This document shows, piece by piece, positions 10,101 through 25,100 of a stretch of DNA of 64,000 bases. The notes below the pieces were generated by a model. The model had not been told where the DNA came from. It searched no databases and saw only the letters and a program-made list of their open reading frames with translations. Position numbers and translations under genes: made by a program. The stretch lies in the NCBI GenBank assembly GCA_964020085.1, contig OZ026607.1, positions 4,748,886 through 4,812,885 of the forward strand, written 5' to 3'. Within the stretch, counting starts at the first letter, position 1. The number at the start of each line of letters is the position of its first letter. This DNA is from Micromussa lordhowensis (Eukaryota; Cnidaria; Anthozoa; Scleractinia; Lobophylliidae).

Positions 10101-13100
10101 GAAAGTGTGTCTGCTTAACACTTGACTGGCAAAATTCTGACCTTTCATTTTTATCCAAAGGCCTCTTACTTTGAGTGTAAGTTTTGGATTCACGATCCGC
10201 CATTACTCTCGTTCAAACCTGACCGATTTGTCCTCAGAGGGTTGGATCCGGGAAAAGTGACGTCAAAGGCTCACCAGCTTAAAATTTCAGCGTGTGAACG
10301 CAGCTTATTATGTATGCAAAGTGCGAGTTGAAAAGTGTGAAAGCCCAAAACCCCCGTGCTGCATATTAATTCTGCAGCGTACACACGCATTGCATTCTTA
10401 AACTAGTGAGCCTTTGACGTCATTTTCTCCTCGATCCAGCTCTCTCAAGAACTTAAATTTAGTAATGGCGGATCATTAAATAGGAAAGTTCCAGTTAAAA
10501 TAAACTTAGGGTTAGGGTTAGGGTTTACCCTAACCCTAAACCCTAACCCTAAGTGCCTTTTTTAAATCAAGGATTAAAACTTGGGTCACTTAGTGTTTAG
10601 TTAACATAGTTTTGAAATCCAAAGGAAAAAATAATTTATTTTTTGTCACAGGGGCACTTTAAATCTGATAACTTATCTGTAGCATGAAGCGGCTAGGAGA
10701 ATTGCTACTTCCCCCCTGGATGGGATATTTGTCCATCGCAGATTGCTCTGTAACATTCCGCCAGTTTTAAAATTGCCCCAACAATTCACTTAATCCTCGT
10801 GGGTGGAGAGGGGCACTGTGAGAGTTAAGTGTCTTGTCCAAGAACACATTATTATTTGTACTATCAGCTTTTTTTTGTTGTGCCCCTAATTAGTATGGGT
10901 ACTATCCCAGGTTACAAGGCTTTGACACGTTGACAAAGTTCTATTCTATTCTATTCTATTCTATTCTATGCTACGCAACACAGTAACCACGGGCAAGATT
11001 AAATTCTTAATCTCTTTTTATAGGTCTCAGGTCCGAAATTAGACTTAAGAGGCCACCGCCCTTTCTTTCTACAATTGTTGTAAGATCAAGCATAACTCAC
11101 CCTCAGGTTTGTTGTTCAGTGGTCTTGTTCTTGAGGCGATGGCCGCGTCCAGATAGTAAGCTGCTTTTTCAGCTGATGCCACACGGAGCTCTGTGGGATT
11201 GATCTCCTGCAATATGACAAGAGAGCGTCTTTAAAAGTGTGTTATGGGCAAACCTTGTCTCCTGTACAAGTAGTTCTTTTGGATAGTCACGCAGAGATGC
11301 GTGACGCCGACACTGTAACATAAAGAACAATTCAAGATTGCATGCTTCGAAGGAGATTCGAGAATCTGTATTCAAAAACTGGAAAGTTGGTCGAGGATTA
11401 GCTGAACTGAGCCCACGATTGTCGTTTTTTGTCGGTCAGCGTAATTGCTAAAGATGTTGAGGCACAATTTTTGGAGCATTATCCTGTCGGAAAAGCAAAT
11501 TAGAATCGGCAAGCCTTCGAGAAATTCAAGGAAGACGAGTTCTTCGCAGCATTCGTTGCTTACTGGAGTGTAGACACAGGGCAGTTTAGGATTAAACTGA
11601 AAAAGAAATCCAGTTACCTGAGCTCCATTGCGGTCCTCACGGAGGAAAATACTTGGGCTTGGGTCACCTGTGCCATTTTCTGAGCCTGCTTTACATCAGA
11701 ATAAGTGAGAAGATTAGTGCTTCTATCATCATCAGCGAAAGTCAGGCAGAATTTGTTCATTACCTGTAGCTTGCTCAGCGAGTAAATCCCGAACCTTTTC
11801 CGAACGGCCGACGATTTCCACTGCCGACACTCGAACGGAAAACCTTGAACCCGTTCTGAAAAGAATAGAACAACACAGCACACATTAGGAAGATTTCTTT
11901 ATCTGATAAACGTGACGGCAAACTAGCAGACCAATGCTGAGAGACGAGGAAGCGAGGTAATAGAGCCTTGTGACGATAGAAAAAAAAAATAAAAAAGAAA
12001 ATACATTCTGTTGTTCCCTCAAAATTATATTGTGATCATACAGGCAAAAGTCTTCCATTTCTGTCACTGTAATATATTGTAATTCTCGTCATCTTTCGTT
12101 CTTTTCACTTCCTAACGGCGTCCTGTCATCAATTGTTAAGAGTTGTTCTACAAAATCAAGCACCTTCTTGATCGAGGCCTTTTGTTTAACCTCTTAATAT
12201 CTGGTTAAAATGCATGACAGTGTCTCTTGAATGATCAGAGCGGTTCCAGTGTTTCTCTTACTTTTGTTTCTGCTCGCTGATCAGCTTAAACAGCCACGAC
12301 AGCGCACAAGGAATCAGTCCCAAAGTTTGCTCTTTTTCGTCTCGGCCAACCATAGTGTTTGTTTTACCTGAAAGAAAGAAAGGAATAAATACCAAGAAAA
12401 TAATAATATTATAAATAAAATCATATGGTAGGAATTACATGGCACTAATCGTGTTCTTTTACGGACCGCGTGAAAAATACACCTACCTAAACCAGCATGG
12501 CCGTATGAAAAAAGACAACCTTCAGATCCGCTCACGACTGATTGAAGAACATCTACAAGCGATCCTGAGCAAACCTCAACCTTCAAAACAAGACAGTTAA
12601 AACTCATAAATCCAGCGCGCGACATCTATGGATGAAACCTTAGTGTGTAACCATTCAAATGAAAGCTATTGAGCAGTACTTTCACGCGGTACTGTTTATT
12701 ATGCTGTACAAGGTGGTTGTAACATTTAAGTCTGTAGATCAAACCTTAGTGTGTGAACATTTAGTTGAAAGCTATTGAGTAGTACTTCAATGGAGAGTGT
12801 TTTGACTTCGATTTCCTCCCACTCACCTGAGAGCAATCTGACTCAAATATAGTATCAAATGCAAACATCTTAGGTGCTGCCACGCCCATCTTCCTGTGCG
12901 TCTGTGACACGTGACCAACTGTACTCGGATCATACAGCGTGACTTGCTTTCTTTTCTGATCCACCTTCATAAAGGACCCAGTCTCACCCGGAAATGACGG
13001 ACAAATCCTTAGCATCACTTTGACCTGAAGTTGAAAACTCGAGTGTTAATGAAGGCTAACAAGAAGCAGTTTACGGTTTATGGTTTACGGTCATCAAACA

Positions 13101-16100
13101 CACGTTGATACAAGCACGCAAGGTTATTACAACTTAAATATCAAATTTGTGCAGCGGGCTCATACTTTTCCATCCGTTCTCTTTGTGTTCATTTTTAGCA
13201 GACCAGGTGGCACAGCTGGGCTCGATATCCGAAGCATTTCCTTGAACTTTGTCGGGAAAGGGTAAGGCTGAATTTCTTTCTGTGCATGCCTCGACGGTGT
13301 CAACTCCACCAGAGGGGAGGGATGGTACACGGACGAGTCTTGTTTGTGACTGTGTGCCTTCTTGTGCTTCTTTTTTGAGGAGAGTAGTTTTTGAGCAGCC
13401 CTGAATAGATGATAAAAACACAATCTTTAGAGACAAGGTACCAGTTGTGTGAAACAACGGGATGAGATAAAAGCAATACGGGTATTTATGGCATAGTAAG
13501 ACGTTCCAGAAACCTGGCATGGTATAAATTACGATATTTCAGGGAAATAAGTACGTATTTTATCGAAATGCGTGCACACAGCCTCAATATAGAACGCGCC
13601 ACTTTGATCTACTCAAAATGGCGGGAAATATGCAAGGTCTTGAGTTACTTTCTGTCTGTTACAACGGTTTTAAAATGAGAAAAAATTATAGAAATGTCAG
13701 GTTTAGAATAACCTACGGATAATTGACGAACTGTCACAAACCATTTATGAATTATTGTGTTGTCGACAGATAACTGTTACAAAACTGATATGATCGCTTT
13801 CAAAGGGATCAAGTAACTAATAATTTTTCTATTATTCACTTAAGCTTAATTAATCCCTTGTGAATGTTAAGTTTGATCAGTTTTAAAACTTGAAAACGAA
13901 GCACTACTTAGAAAAGTAAGTGATCTAATCGGTCTTAAATAATCTTTGTTTAAAACTTTGACAAACGAACTGCAGATTATAGAGTCTTAAGCCATCAGCA
14001 TACATTAATTTCTCACTCCTTCTTTGTAATGACCTTTACTAGCGATTTCCACCTTACCGAGTCTGTAAAATTAAGGATTTTATCATGTCTGTTGAACACA
14101 AGCTCTTCCCAGACGAGTTTTAAAATGGTTAATATAATTTTGATGTCTTCAGTGCATTTATAGTATGTCGACCCAAACAAACAATCGCTTTTTACGTACG
14201 GCTCGTTAAAACGTACGCATTTTGACGTCAAAGGAAGGACAAGGATTAAAATTTAGTTCCACAGGAAAAAAACATTGATATGCTACAGCAAAACATTGAC
14301 TATACCACCAAAGACAAGGCTCAAAAGAACTTAAGAATCTTTGACATATGGAATGCAAATATTGATAAATGAAAGCGGAGAATAATGTAAAACTAAACTT
14401 GCGTTCGATGCGGTTTTCGATACACTCGTCAGAAATACTTGACTTAATTAGCCGCCACTTTGCTTTCTTATCTGGAAGCCACCGTGAGGAATGTAAATGA
14501 GAAATTGAACCCGACTAAGCTCCGTGAATCTGGCGATAAAGTATTCTTATCATTTTAATATTGTTGGCGTTTCGTGTGTATTATTAGCCTTAATTTGTGA
14601 CATTTTGTCGTGCAGTTGGCATGAACTTTCACTTTAAGTAAATTAAGTAGATTAAAGTTTTCTTTGTTGCTATTCCTTAAGCTAAGGTACAAGGGCTAAC
14701 CCTTAAATTCTCAGAACATTAGTACATTAAAACGGAACTGCACGCAAGAGGAATAAATATGGCGAACTAATAGTACGCAAAATCAAAACGAGCTGATTCA
14801 CTGCCCAGTGTACTACAACAGAAAAACAGACATTGAGTCTACGGAACACAAGCTTACGATTTTGCTTCGCAAATACCTGAAACACCAATCGACTAACTTC
14901 AATATTTCATCTGTAAAGCAATACTTATTATGTGGTACACAAGACCAAGTGAATAAAAAGTGGTATCACCTCACAGGAATGAACTACTAAGACTTGCCCC
15001 TTTAAGTTAAAGTATGTGCGGTACCTTATCGTTAAATGGCAAAGTGACATCCAAGCACATGAACACTCAGCCCATGCAATACGGAAAGTTATCTACCTGA
15101 CTCTAGCTTTAACCAATTCTTGGCTTGACGTTAACGCCTGGCAAGTTGATAAATAGGGTAAACCGGGTGCATTTTGCGCACAGTTTTGCTCGTGTTTGCC
15201 AGGAGCATCCATTTTAAGTCGAAGGGTCGAAGCGAAGGCATGGAATATTGCACCCAAACAAAAATTCCTTTTTCTGCGTCCTGTGAGCTGTCACTGACAA
15301 GACGGATGCAATAAGACTACCTGACAACTTGTTTACTCGGCAAGGCAAAGAACCGCTAACTAAAACACAATACAGGCGGGTTTTGTAGGCGGGGATATGT
15401 CTTTTATCGTTCATTTCGAGAGAAAGGCAAATGACAAGCTATATGGAACAAAAACACCATTGAGTCAAGTGCATTCCGATAGTTTTCAAGTGTGTGCCTT
15501 TTGAACGTAACTCTTTCAACAGTGCGTGCTACTCCAACTAAAACAAAACTTATCCAGAAATGCAATTTGATAGCGAGGAAGCAAGTAATTTCAGGGTTAA
15601 AATTCAGGCCAGACCATTTTTAGAGACAAGCTGTATCGCGTAGTTCTCTTTTCCGTTTCGTTTACCACACGCGACGAAAGACTAGCTTTCTAGGGCAGAG
15701 AGGATGCATTTTCTCCGGAAATCAGCTCATTCATACAAAAGCGTCTTTTTACTAAACACGACATCAAAATATGCGCACTAATATCTTTTCTATTGTTATG
15801 ATGTGGTTAAGGGCGTGTTTATTTACGGACCAACCTTCTTGACAATATTATTTCAAGTCTTGAACCAATAACATTTTGTCGCTAATCCCTTTCTATATTC
15901 ATTAAATGAGGCATTTGGAAAACGTGAAATAAATCAGAAATCTTAAGAAGAGCCTTGTTTTTGTATCACTGTACCACATAGCAATAAACTTCAAATGCAA
16001 TTTTTACGCAGGGCAACATTTCCGAGCAACGATTTCACCGGCTCGTGCTAGAGTTTAGGGTTAGAAATGATATCATTGCATGATTTAAAGTGGCTTGTTT

Positions 16101-19100
16101 AAAATACAACAAAATGAGATAACTAAAGTTGTCGTTAAAGCTTTTTGTAAATCAAAGTTCATACAAAATTCTTTGACTCGTTGCATAAATATTTCTTCCC
16201 ATTCACTCCAGAAAGACCGGAACTTGACAGATATTTCATCAACTTTTATTGGAAAGATTACAGAATGACAAAAGCGGATATTTCTAGTTTGTTTATACAA
16301 CGAACTGGAAGTAACCTTTTTAAAATTTCCAGGAAATTTCAGTTACTTAGAAGGATAGAACTTCCACTAGAATTTTGAAATTTTCTCCTCTAAGGAAGTA
16401 ACGCAACAGTAGAGTTGAGCGGACAGAGAGAGAGAGATAGAAAGTACCAGGAGTTGAAACCGCATTTTTCCAACGCGAGGCGGAGATCTCGATCAAACAA
16501 TAATCGATATCACCGATTGAGCTTAGAATCGTACTGCTTTAACTGGTGCATTTAAGACCGATTTACTCGACAGAAAATGTGCTGCACGGTAGTGATATGA
16601 ATGAAAAAAGAAAAAGGCCCGGAAAGGAGAAATTTCCTTGTACACACGTGAATGTTCAATGACCTTTCGTCATCCGTGGCTAGCAAAAATTTCATCCGTG
16701 CACCGACTACCTATTCAGTAGGCCGTGTACGGATAGGGAAAAAAACGTTTACAGAACGAAATTTTTCCGTTTAGAACGTCTTTTTAGCCTTTTTCTGGTA
16801 TTCGTATCATTTATATCGTAGTTTGGGTCTTGCAAATCGGCCTTTAGAAAGAATTGAATGAGATTGACACTTTGCTGTCTAGGCTTTTCACAAATCTACG
16901 CTACCTCGAAGACCCTCGAGGCGTTTAAGGGCGCTCCATGTTGCTTAGCAACACCTCTGACCATTTGCGGGCTCAGCAGATTTCTCCGGGCAGACTAACG
17001 GAAGTGTGAGCGCTTACAAATTCGAGAGCCTACCTTGATAGAAACGATGAACCAATAGCTGCTTCTTCCGGCTTCACATACATCATGCCACCGCGATCCC
17101 CCGTCTCCATGGCGACGCCGGCTTGCAGGCGCTGCTTGTCCGCCCGCCGTATGAGCTGGTCAGCGTTCGGTCCCACCATGTATCCAGGAATGTTGTAGTA
17201 AGCGAGGAACTGGGACTCTTCCAAAGTGTTCACCATGGCAACAGCCTCTCGTTTGAGCTGGTTCAGGTCTGTGGCGCACACTTCACATTGGTCATTTTTC
17301 CATGACTTCATCTGCGTCTCTGGAATGCGGATCTGGTCGAAGATTCTTGCAGAAAGCGATCCCTGTAATGAAAAGTGGGAGTAGTAAACGCTTTTACGAC
17401 GACAGAAGCTCATCTAAGCACGACTGCCTCTTTGCATCGACATTACATAGGGCTTATGACGGCGAACTAGGCTCACGCATGCGTGACGAAGACCGGCAGG
17501 TCAGAGACCAGAGGGAGTAAACAAAGGAAAAATAGAACGATATTTTCCAATCAAACCGGGCCAACCGAGAGGGATGCCCCTACCTTTCCCAAATCCCCCA
17601 CATAAGTGAAATCTGCTGAGAAGTACTAGGGCAACAAACCGGTTTGTCGGACCGGTTTGACCGATCTAATTGGACCATCTCCAGAGGTGGTTCCGAATAT
17701 TCCGATCGGACCAAACCGAAACGGACTCAACCGAAATGCCCGAAATTTTTAGTATAATGGAAAACACCCCCAAGAGTGCAACTTCGAACTGTACTCGGTG
17801 TAAACTGATATCTCCCGGCTATAACGGGGAGAAAATTATTCCGTTCCCTCCCCTTACCCACCCCCTTTTCCCGCCTCCTTCCACGCCCACTTTACCCGGT
17901 TGACTCTCATTCAAAGGTTATCTTCTTCCCGCATCAGCACGCATGGACACAATTTCGCAACAGAAGGCACATCTGTACACACACATGCTTTACTTAATCC
18001 TTTGTCATTGTAATAAAGCTTTCGATGTTCATTTGATTTTATCATCCATGTAGTCATCTAAGCAAAGTGACGCTGCAAATTTCACGTTTGAGTAGCTCTC
18101 AACAATAATAATAACAAAATAGTAATTCTGCAAGGTAATGTATCTTTCTATTCCTGGAGCGGAAAACGTGAGCCCTGGAATGTGATCTCGTTGCTGAAAG
18201 TCGGAAAAGTACGGCAAAAGTTCCTGGTTACCGTGTGTTACAACATTACGTAATGGCGACTTGAAAAGCTTTCCTCTCCAGTGTTAAGTCATTGTGTTAA
18301 GACGTTAACTACAAAGATCGTGATCAGCTAATTTTACCTCCATCGCCAAAACCGAGAGAAAATAACAGTTTTCTAAAATATACATGCTTGTCAGAAAAGA
18401 AAAAAAACGATGCAAGTTTATAAATATGGCCAAGTCCTGTAGTTTATTCGCTGACCGTTTCAAAACAACGCTGACTGCTAAGGCAATTTGAATTAAGACG
18501 CCTTACAAATACAAAATGCTAATGAAAGCGACACAACACTCTTAACTTTAGCACTCAGAAGTGGATAATTGTTGAAGGCGGGGAGCTTTGCGGTGAATTG
18601 CAAAACAGGATTATAGAATTCAGCCGTAAAATTTCTGATGCGTACTGCGCATTTGGCTGTCTTCAATGAAAATAGATTTCATCCTAGAGGTATGTGCTGT
18701 TAACGAAGCATGGAATTGTTATTGCACGGTATCGAGGGCAATATCAAGTGTGCGAGTATTTCAAGACGTTGTCAGTTATTTTCGTTTGAAATATCGCGTG
18801 ACGGGAAGGAAAACTTGGCTAATATAATTGGTTTGTTTGAGAAGTTTGTTATGGTTTCGCCTCTAGCGCTCTCGCTAATAGCCGGAAATTAGTGGACAAA
18901 TTAAACAACGTACGAATATTTAAAAGAGTTATTAATCATGATCGTAAGTGACAAAACTGTACATTCCAAGAGTCGAAAAAGAAAACGATTAAGCTTTTAA
19001 CTCCTTAAGGACCTTGTACGCAGTGCAGAATTTGCAAGAGGTTTATCGTAAGTTTTACATGGAATTCAATCTACTTTGTGGACAACATCGACTTCAGGTT

Positions 19101-22100
19101 CTTCTACTAGTGACAAAGTTAACCCTTAACCTCGCAAAAATTGGAAATTTACCAATGCGATACAGGTTCATTGAACTTGGAAAACTAGTAAAACCACAGG
19201 AGGTAACTCTTAATAGCTTTTATTTTTATTAATGGTCACACACTGGGGTTTCATCCACAAATTTTTAAATTAGAACCACCTTGTACAGCATAATAAACAG
19301 TACCACATGAAAGTACTGCTTAGTGTAGCATTCTTTCAAGTAGTCGGACGGACTCTATGGTCTAATCCAACTATGAGCTAAGTGCTAATTTCACCCAAGA
19401 GCGCAAAAGTTGAAGTAAAAATTCGCTTTTTATTTTTCTTTGTTTACGTAACAAGCCAAACTATACTGAAACAACTTTAAAAGTTCTGACTGTTACATTT
19501 TCGAGGCATGGCTTACGAACGTTGATGTGAGCTCTGGTCGTGAAAAAATGTTTTCTTGCGTAGTGTTCTCCTCAACAGTGAACAGTGTTTAACTATTTTA
19601 GTTTTTTTAGGTAGTGGGAAAGTTTTATCGTAAAACGTTAAGGTGATTGCAAAGGCAAGGTGGCCAAAATGTCAAATATAATGATAGTAGACTATAAGCG
19701 TTTTACCTTTTTTCCTGTTCCAGTTCTTCTAGTAGGAAAAACACGAGCTTCCTCCATGTCGTTTTAGCTCTTCTGGTGCTAATATAAAGTGTTTTCTGTT
19801 TTTATGAGCTTATTTTAGCTTGCAAGACATGCAAGATGGACTCAACACGCAACGTTTTCCATGCCCCATTTACTAGCAAAGAACTGAATCACTTTATTTG
19901 AGTGCTGATGTCATACAAAGTAAATTAATCACCTTTTCTCAACGAGGTGTCAAAGGGCTGCTTTGTTTATTAAATTAACGGTGTACCTGGCAAAAATCTT
20001 GAATCGCGAAGACCTAAACACACACATAGTTCGCCATTTTGGCGACCATTAACAGCCGCGCGCTTTAAATAGCTGTCGTGTATTATTTTGGAAGCATGCA
20101 ATTATATCGTTCGAGGTGGAGCTTCAAACCTCATTTAATTGTGAACTTATCAAGACATCTATAAATGACGTACATGACCCAAATTGTTTTTATGTGTGAG
20201 CATGAAAACAATTCCCCCGAAGGGTTTCCAATTATGTTCGTTCGACTGCAACGCACGTGCCAAGACAATGACCTTGTACTAAGGAACGTAGAGAAAAACA
20301 CTTTGACCCGTTCAGTGAAAAATTGTGAATGGGATTTAGGTTTTTTCCTCTTTGTTTCGCTGTGCTACTTATTCAGTGAATGATCAGGAGCTTACCGTTT
20401 GGATTCAAAGCAACTCTGGCGTGAAAAAAACTAGAATATATAACTTTAATATTTCGCCCGTAGGAAGCAAACAAGAGTGTTTACCAAATCAACCATTTTG
20501 TTATTGTTGTTGAACAATAGATACATCTTGCAAGATTTCACGTTGAAAAGCCGCGACCAAAACGTGACTATAGTTATATTTCCGTTCCTTTATACGTTCA
20601 GACAGGTGAGTTTCGTCAAAGAAACCGCCTCTTTACTCGAGCATAACAATGGAAACCCGCTGTAAACATGACCAGAGCGCGCACACACGTGCAAAGTTAA
20701 CTGTACTTTGCATTGTAAAACTTTGTAAAATTTTCTCCGGACACAAGATGAGAAATCAACGGGTCAAAGCTAACTTGATATTTGTGGCATTGGGCTCAAA
20801 GCTGCAAACAAACTTAATACAAATTAAGGTCTGAAATCATAACCCATCAGCTAACAAAATTGTAAAATTTACCTTTTTATCTTGCCCGTAAACCACTACG
20901 CTTGATAAAAACTCTCGACTTGCAATCACATTCAGTCTTTTAGTTTTTCAGCTAATCTGGTCTCGTGTCAGAGACATAACTTTGAGTCGACTCTTGATAA
21001 GTGAGTGACTCGGAGCTTGCTAGCACCCTTACTTAATGCCAAAACTCTAAGAAACTCTGTAGCTCTTTGGAAACCCACAACATCTTAAGTGTTTTTAACG
21101 TTAACACTCTTGCCTAAAATATTTCATGCATCAGTAGGCCATTCTGTTAAGCAACTGTATTAATAAGCAGGAGCTCTTGAATGGCGGAGAACCACTTTAT
21201 AAAGAACAAAAAGCTTTTACATCTCTTTGTTGTGCAAGCAAGGTCTGTGGTTTTTGACTATTTCCACAACACAATCTCGCTGCCGGACGTCAAAACACAA
21301 GCAAAACAAATTGGTCCTCGCACTCAACTGTGCGCTAACGGCACTAACCCAGGGAACAAAATTTAAGTGCACACGAAGAAGGAGGCGAGCCTTGAAAGCT
21401 CTCTAAGACTATCCGGAGGCAAAACTTAAGTAATTCCAAGTGTCAAGGCGTCATTTTGGAGCATGCACTTTTGCACGCGAACAGCTTTGTGAGAAATAGG
21501 GCATATTTTGAGGGTATAGAATGGGGTCGCCCGAGAAATGATTACGTGAGATCTGACATCAGCAAAATTTTGTGATAGTGTAGGTAGGTAAGGTAATTTT
21601 GACTGACAGCTGAGAATAATTGCACCTCGGTGCAACATTACGTCATACAATTTTTCCGGTTTCTTACATAAAGCGCCAAGCGGGAAGTTGATAAAAATTC
21701 TTCTTATAAAATCCTGTTCTCTCAATCAATACTTAACGTAGACAAAGCGACGTCTGGCCTTTATGAATCCTTAGCAATATGATCATTTTCTTGTCATAGT
21801 TTGCTTTCCTCTCGGCGCCAGGCTCGGATCTGATATGCTTTCCCAGAAACGAGGGTTGACCTGCGGTTTTATCGACTTCGTGTTCTGTGGTCACGACATG
21901 ATCACCGAAGTGACAGTCAAGTCGTACCCAGGCTATTTCGCGCGGTCTTGCGTTCGCACTGTGCTACGATGTTGAGATCCTTCGGTCGTGCGGCTATGCA
22001 AGCCTTAGTGTCCGCTTTTAACTTCTGTACGACATAATTTTAGCTTACATTTACCGTCTACATCATCGCGCGTATTTATTTCACTCTCCAACATTTGGTG

Positions 22101-25100
22101 CAACGGCTAGCGCTTTTGAAGACATCATATGCGTTCCTGCCATGCAGTCAATCAAACACGACAATCTGTTTCATTTTTGGTCTTTTCTTTTCTGAAAGCA
22201 AAAGAACGACAGCTGCGAACTCAATCTTCTAGAATACTTGTCTTTTTCCCCGGAAATGATCTTGAACCAATTATGAATAGCAAAGAGTTGCCTGAGTAAA
22301 AATCTTTTGATAAATATGGCCGAAGTTTAATATACAAAACAATATTTATGACGGATAAATTGGTATCACAAGTATTCACATAATTCGAAGAGATTTAGTT
22401 GTTTTCCATTTAATTAAAGTTGACAGTTACTATGGTTAACATATTTTTTCGGCAAGAATTAAAGAATATACCGGAAGTTTTGCTTGCCGTCCCGATCTCA
22501 CTAGAAACGTTAAGGACGCGATTTTTAATTAGTGGTATTCGAATCGCAGCACGTTTTTTGTTCTGTGTTTTCCTTACTTCGCTGCGAGTGCAACTATTAA
22601 AGACCTAACTATAGGAAAACTCCGTGCAAAAGCAAAGGAGGAAAAGCGAGCAAAAGAGACCTTCCTTTTTCTTCCACTAAAACAGTTTTCATTTTTTCCG
22701 AAGTAACCTAAAAATTCCGTTAAATTTGTTTCACGTCATACCTGGAACATAACACTACAACTACCTACTGCGAGAAGTGCTGGCAGTGCAGTCTCTCTTG
22801 TTAGTCAAGTATTCCATACATTTGCCTGTACAAAATTCGGGTAGTTTTCGACTCCGTGTTATCGCCGGAGAAATGTATCGATGGATTTCTCCCTTCTTAG
22901 CCCGACAACATCTCTAAGAATTGACAGTGAATTGATTTGCTAGCTCTCGTAATTTTTTTAAACTGTGCTTAGTAGGTAAGTAATAAAATAAGATTCTCAT
23001 TCTATTTCCTTACCTTTTTTTAAAACGGGGAAAATAGGCGAGTCTACTTTGATTTTAAACTTTGTAATTTATCACACATTGAACAGTTATTACGAGGTGA
23101 ATCAAGAAAATAAGAATTCTTGAATATCGATATCGTATGAAACGTCATACCTCTTGGAGTGAATTGACCATGCTTTCAGTATTGAGATAAGCGGAGTCGA
23201 GGCTGTCCATTTAGACGTAACTTGAAGTTCATTAGGTTGTTTTTCACTTGATGCGTAGAACGTGATAAATCTTTAGTTCAATGGAGTTGGAGTTGAGATT
23301 CCATGGCATCTCACGCTGCTTTCAATCGTCCGCACATTCTAAATTTTTGTTCACGAGCTCGGTTAAAGTTCATCGTGAAAGCCACTCTATAATTAACACA
23401 ATCTTCAAGGGTGTTAGATGAAAGGTATCCTTTTGTTATGTAAAGTAATCGATTGAAAGTTAACAAAAGCCCGGTTCTTGTTAGTGGAACAAAAAAACAA
23501 CTTTACATCGGCACGACCGGATGTGAAATTGTCTGGAGTAAAATGTTCATCACTTCTCTGGGATGTGAAGACACCGTGGACACATTAGTTTCGGAAACGA
23601 GCAACTAGCTTCTTGGAACATTGATTTAAAGAAAGCTACATTTCGTTGCACCAGGTTCTTTTTGCTACCCCCTTAGAAAAGCTGATCATTCAGTTTCAAC
23701 GACCATTTACACAGTCATTCAACCTCGGCTGAATCCAGCGTTTTGGTCAAATTGAAACGAATTAGCATTTTTAAACACCCAAATAAAGAAATTATGCTTC
23801 TTTCTTTAGAGGAAATGTTTTGACTTATCCATAGCATGACAGAAGTGAACACATCTACTTTGGCCTCGAAGTTGCGCAAGCGAAAAATATGTGAAAAATG
23901 CCACTCTTGTTGCAAAAAAGCAGGGCTTTGGTGAGGGTTTTCTGCCTCTAAGATTGTCTAGAAAAAAAATGGATTTTAAGTAAGACATGATGGTGGAATA
24001 ATTGATCGAAGAAACCGTTAATTCACACGCGTGGCATGCCCTGAAACAATTATACGTCAAACGCGCCAACTTACGATTATTTCGAGCGAAAATTCTTTAT
24101 TCGCTATGCTTTGTACAGCTTTAAGCCACATCAATAATTTTGTAACGTACGTATTGAGCTGGAAATTAAATGTTTCAGTTATTGAAAACAAACAGCTGAC
24201 AGCTAATCAGCTAACGATTTTCGACCAGCCGGAGCTCGTGTATTTTGAAAAACAAAACAAAAAAGTAGTGATAAACAAGTAAACCCTTTAAAAACCTTAT
24301 AGCTGTTTGTCGGGTTGTTTCACGGGTATATTTATAGGTTAGAAAGTTAATTGTTTAGAAGAAATATGATACTAATCAAATGTAAATTTAGTTCCGTAAA
24401 GCTAGTCAACACATTCAGCTCAGAAGATGTTATCTCGTCTAAAACAAAACGGAGGGGGCGTGACTATTTTCACAAGGCCGTCTTTAAATTTATCAGTCAT
24501 CTAACGCCTCCGTGTCGATTACATGACCCTGTGCAAAGATTCCTCGTTGTTTTTCATACGTTTCTTTCGATTCGATTCTGACAGTTTGGCGGTTCATTCA
24601 GAAAATATTCTCGTAGTTGATACCTTTCTTCATTCATAGAATCATTCTGTTTCTGATAGTGTTATTCGTTAAGGAAAAATATCTCTTGTAGCTTAAGTTA
24701 CTTGCTTCAACGATTCCGCTTTTAAGCGGGCCAGCTGGCTTTCGCTGTGTGTGTATCTCGAAAGAAACGTAATGGACGACTTTGGTCACCCTTAAGCCGT
24801 GAGATACCAGCAAATAGTTGCTACGCAACAGCGCGTGTCGAGAAATAAGTGGAACCCCGGTTTATCCGGTTACTAACGGGTCTCAAAAATCTGGTCGTAT
24901 TAACGGGGTGGCCGTATTAAAGGGGTCCTATAACTAAGCAAATGACTGACAGAGCTTTTCTTTGGGCCAGAATAAAGTCGCCGTAATGAAGAAGTGGCTT
25001 GAAGGCGTGGTTCCACTGTAAATCGAAATGTCAGGAAAACAACAGAAGCTATTTAGAAACAACACAATGAACAGGAAAAGCTAAAACGCCTGAGCCGATT

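Noticed and set aside
10500..10560. Evidence for a real ancestral chromosome-end fusion.
   Set aside because: Only about seven telomere units are present and they lie inside a TTAA-bounded transposon, so a fusion scar is not needed to explain them.
11614..11883. A frame through exons 7-8 that reads without the intron.
   Set aside because: It combines intron sequence with the wrong frame of both exons. The correct frame gives FSVRVSAVE and SPSIFLRED, which match the motor domain.
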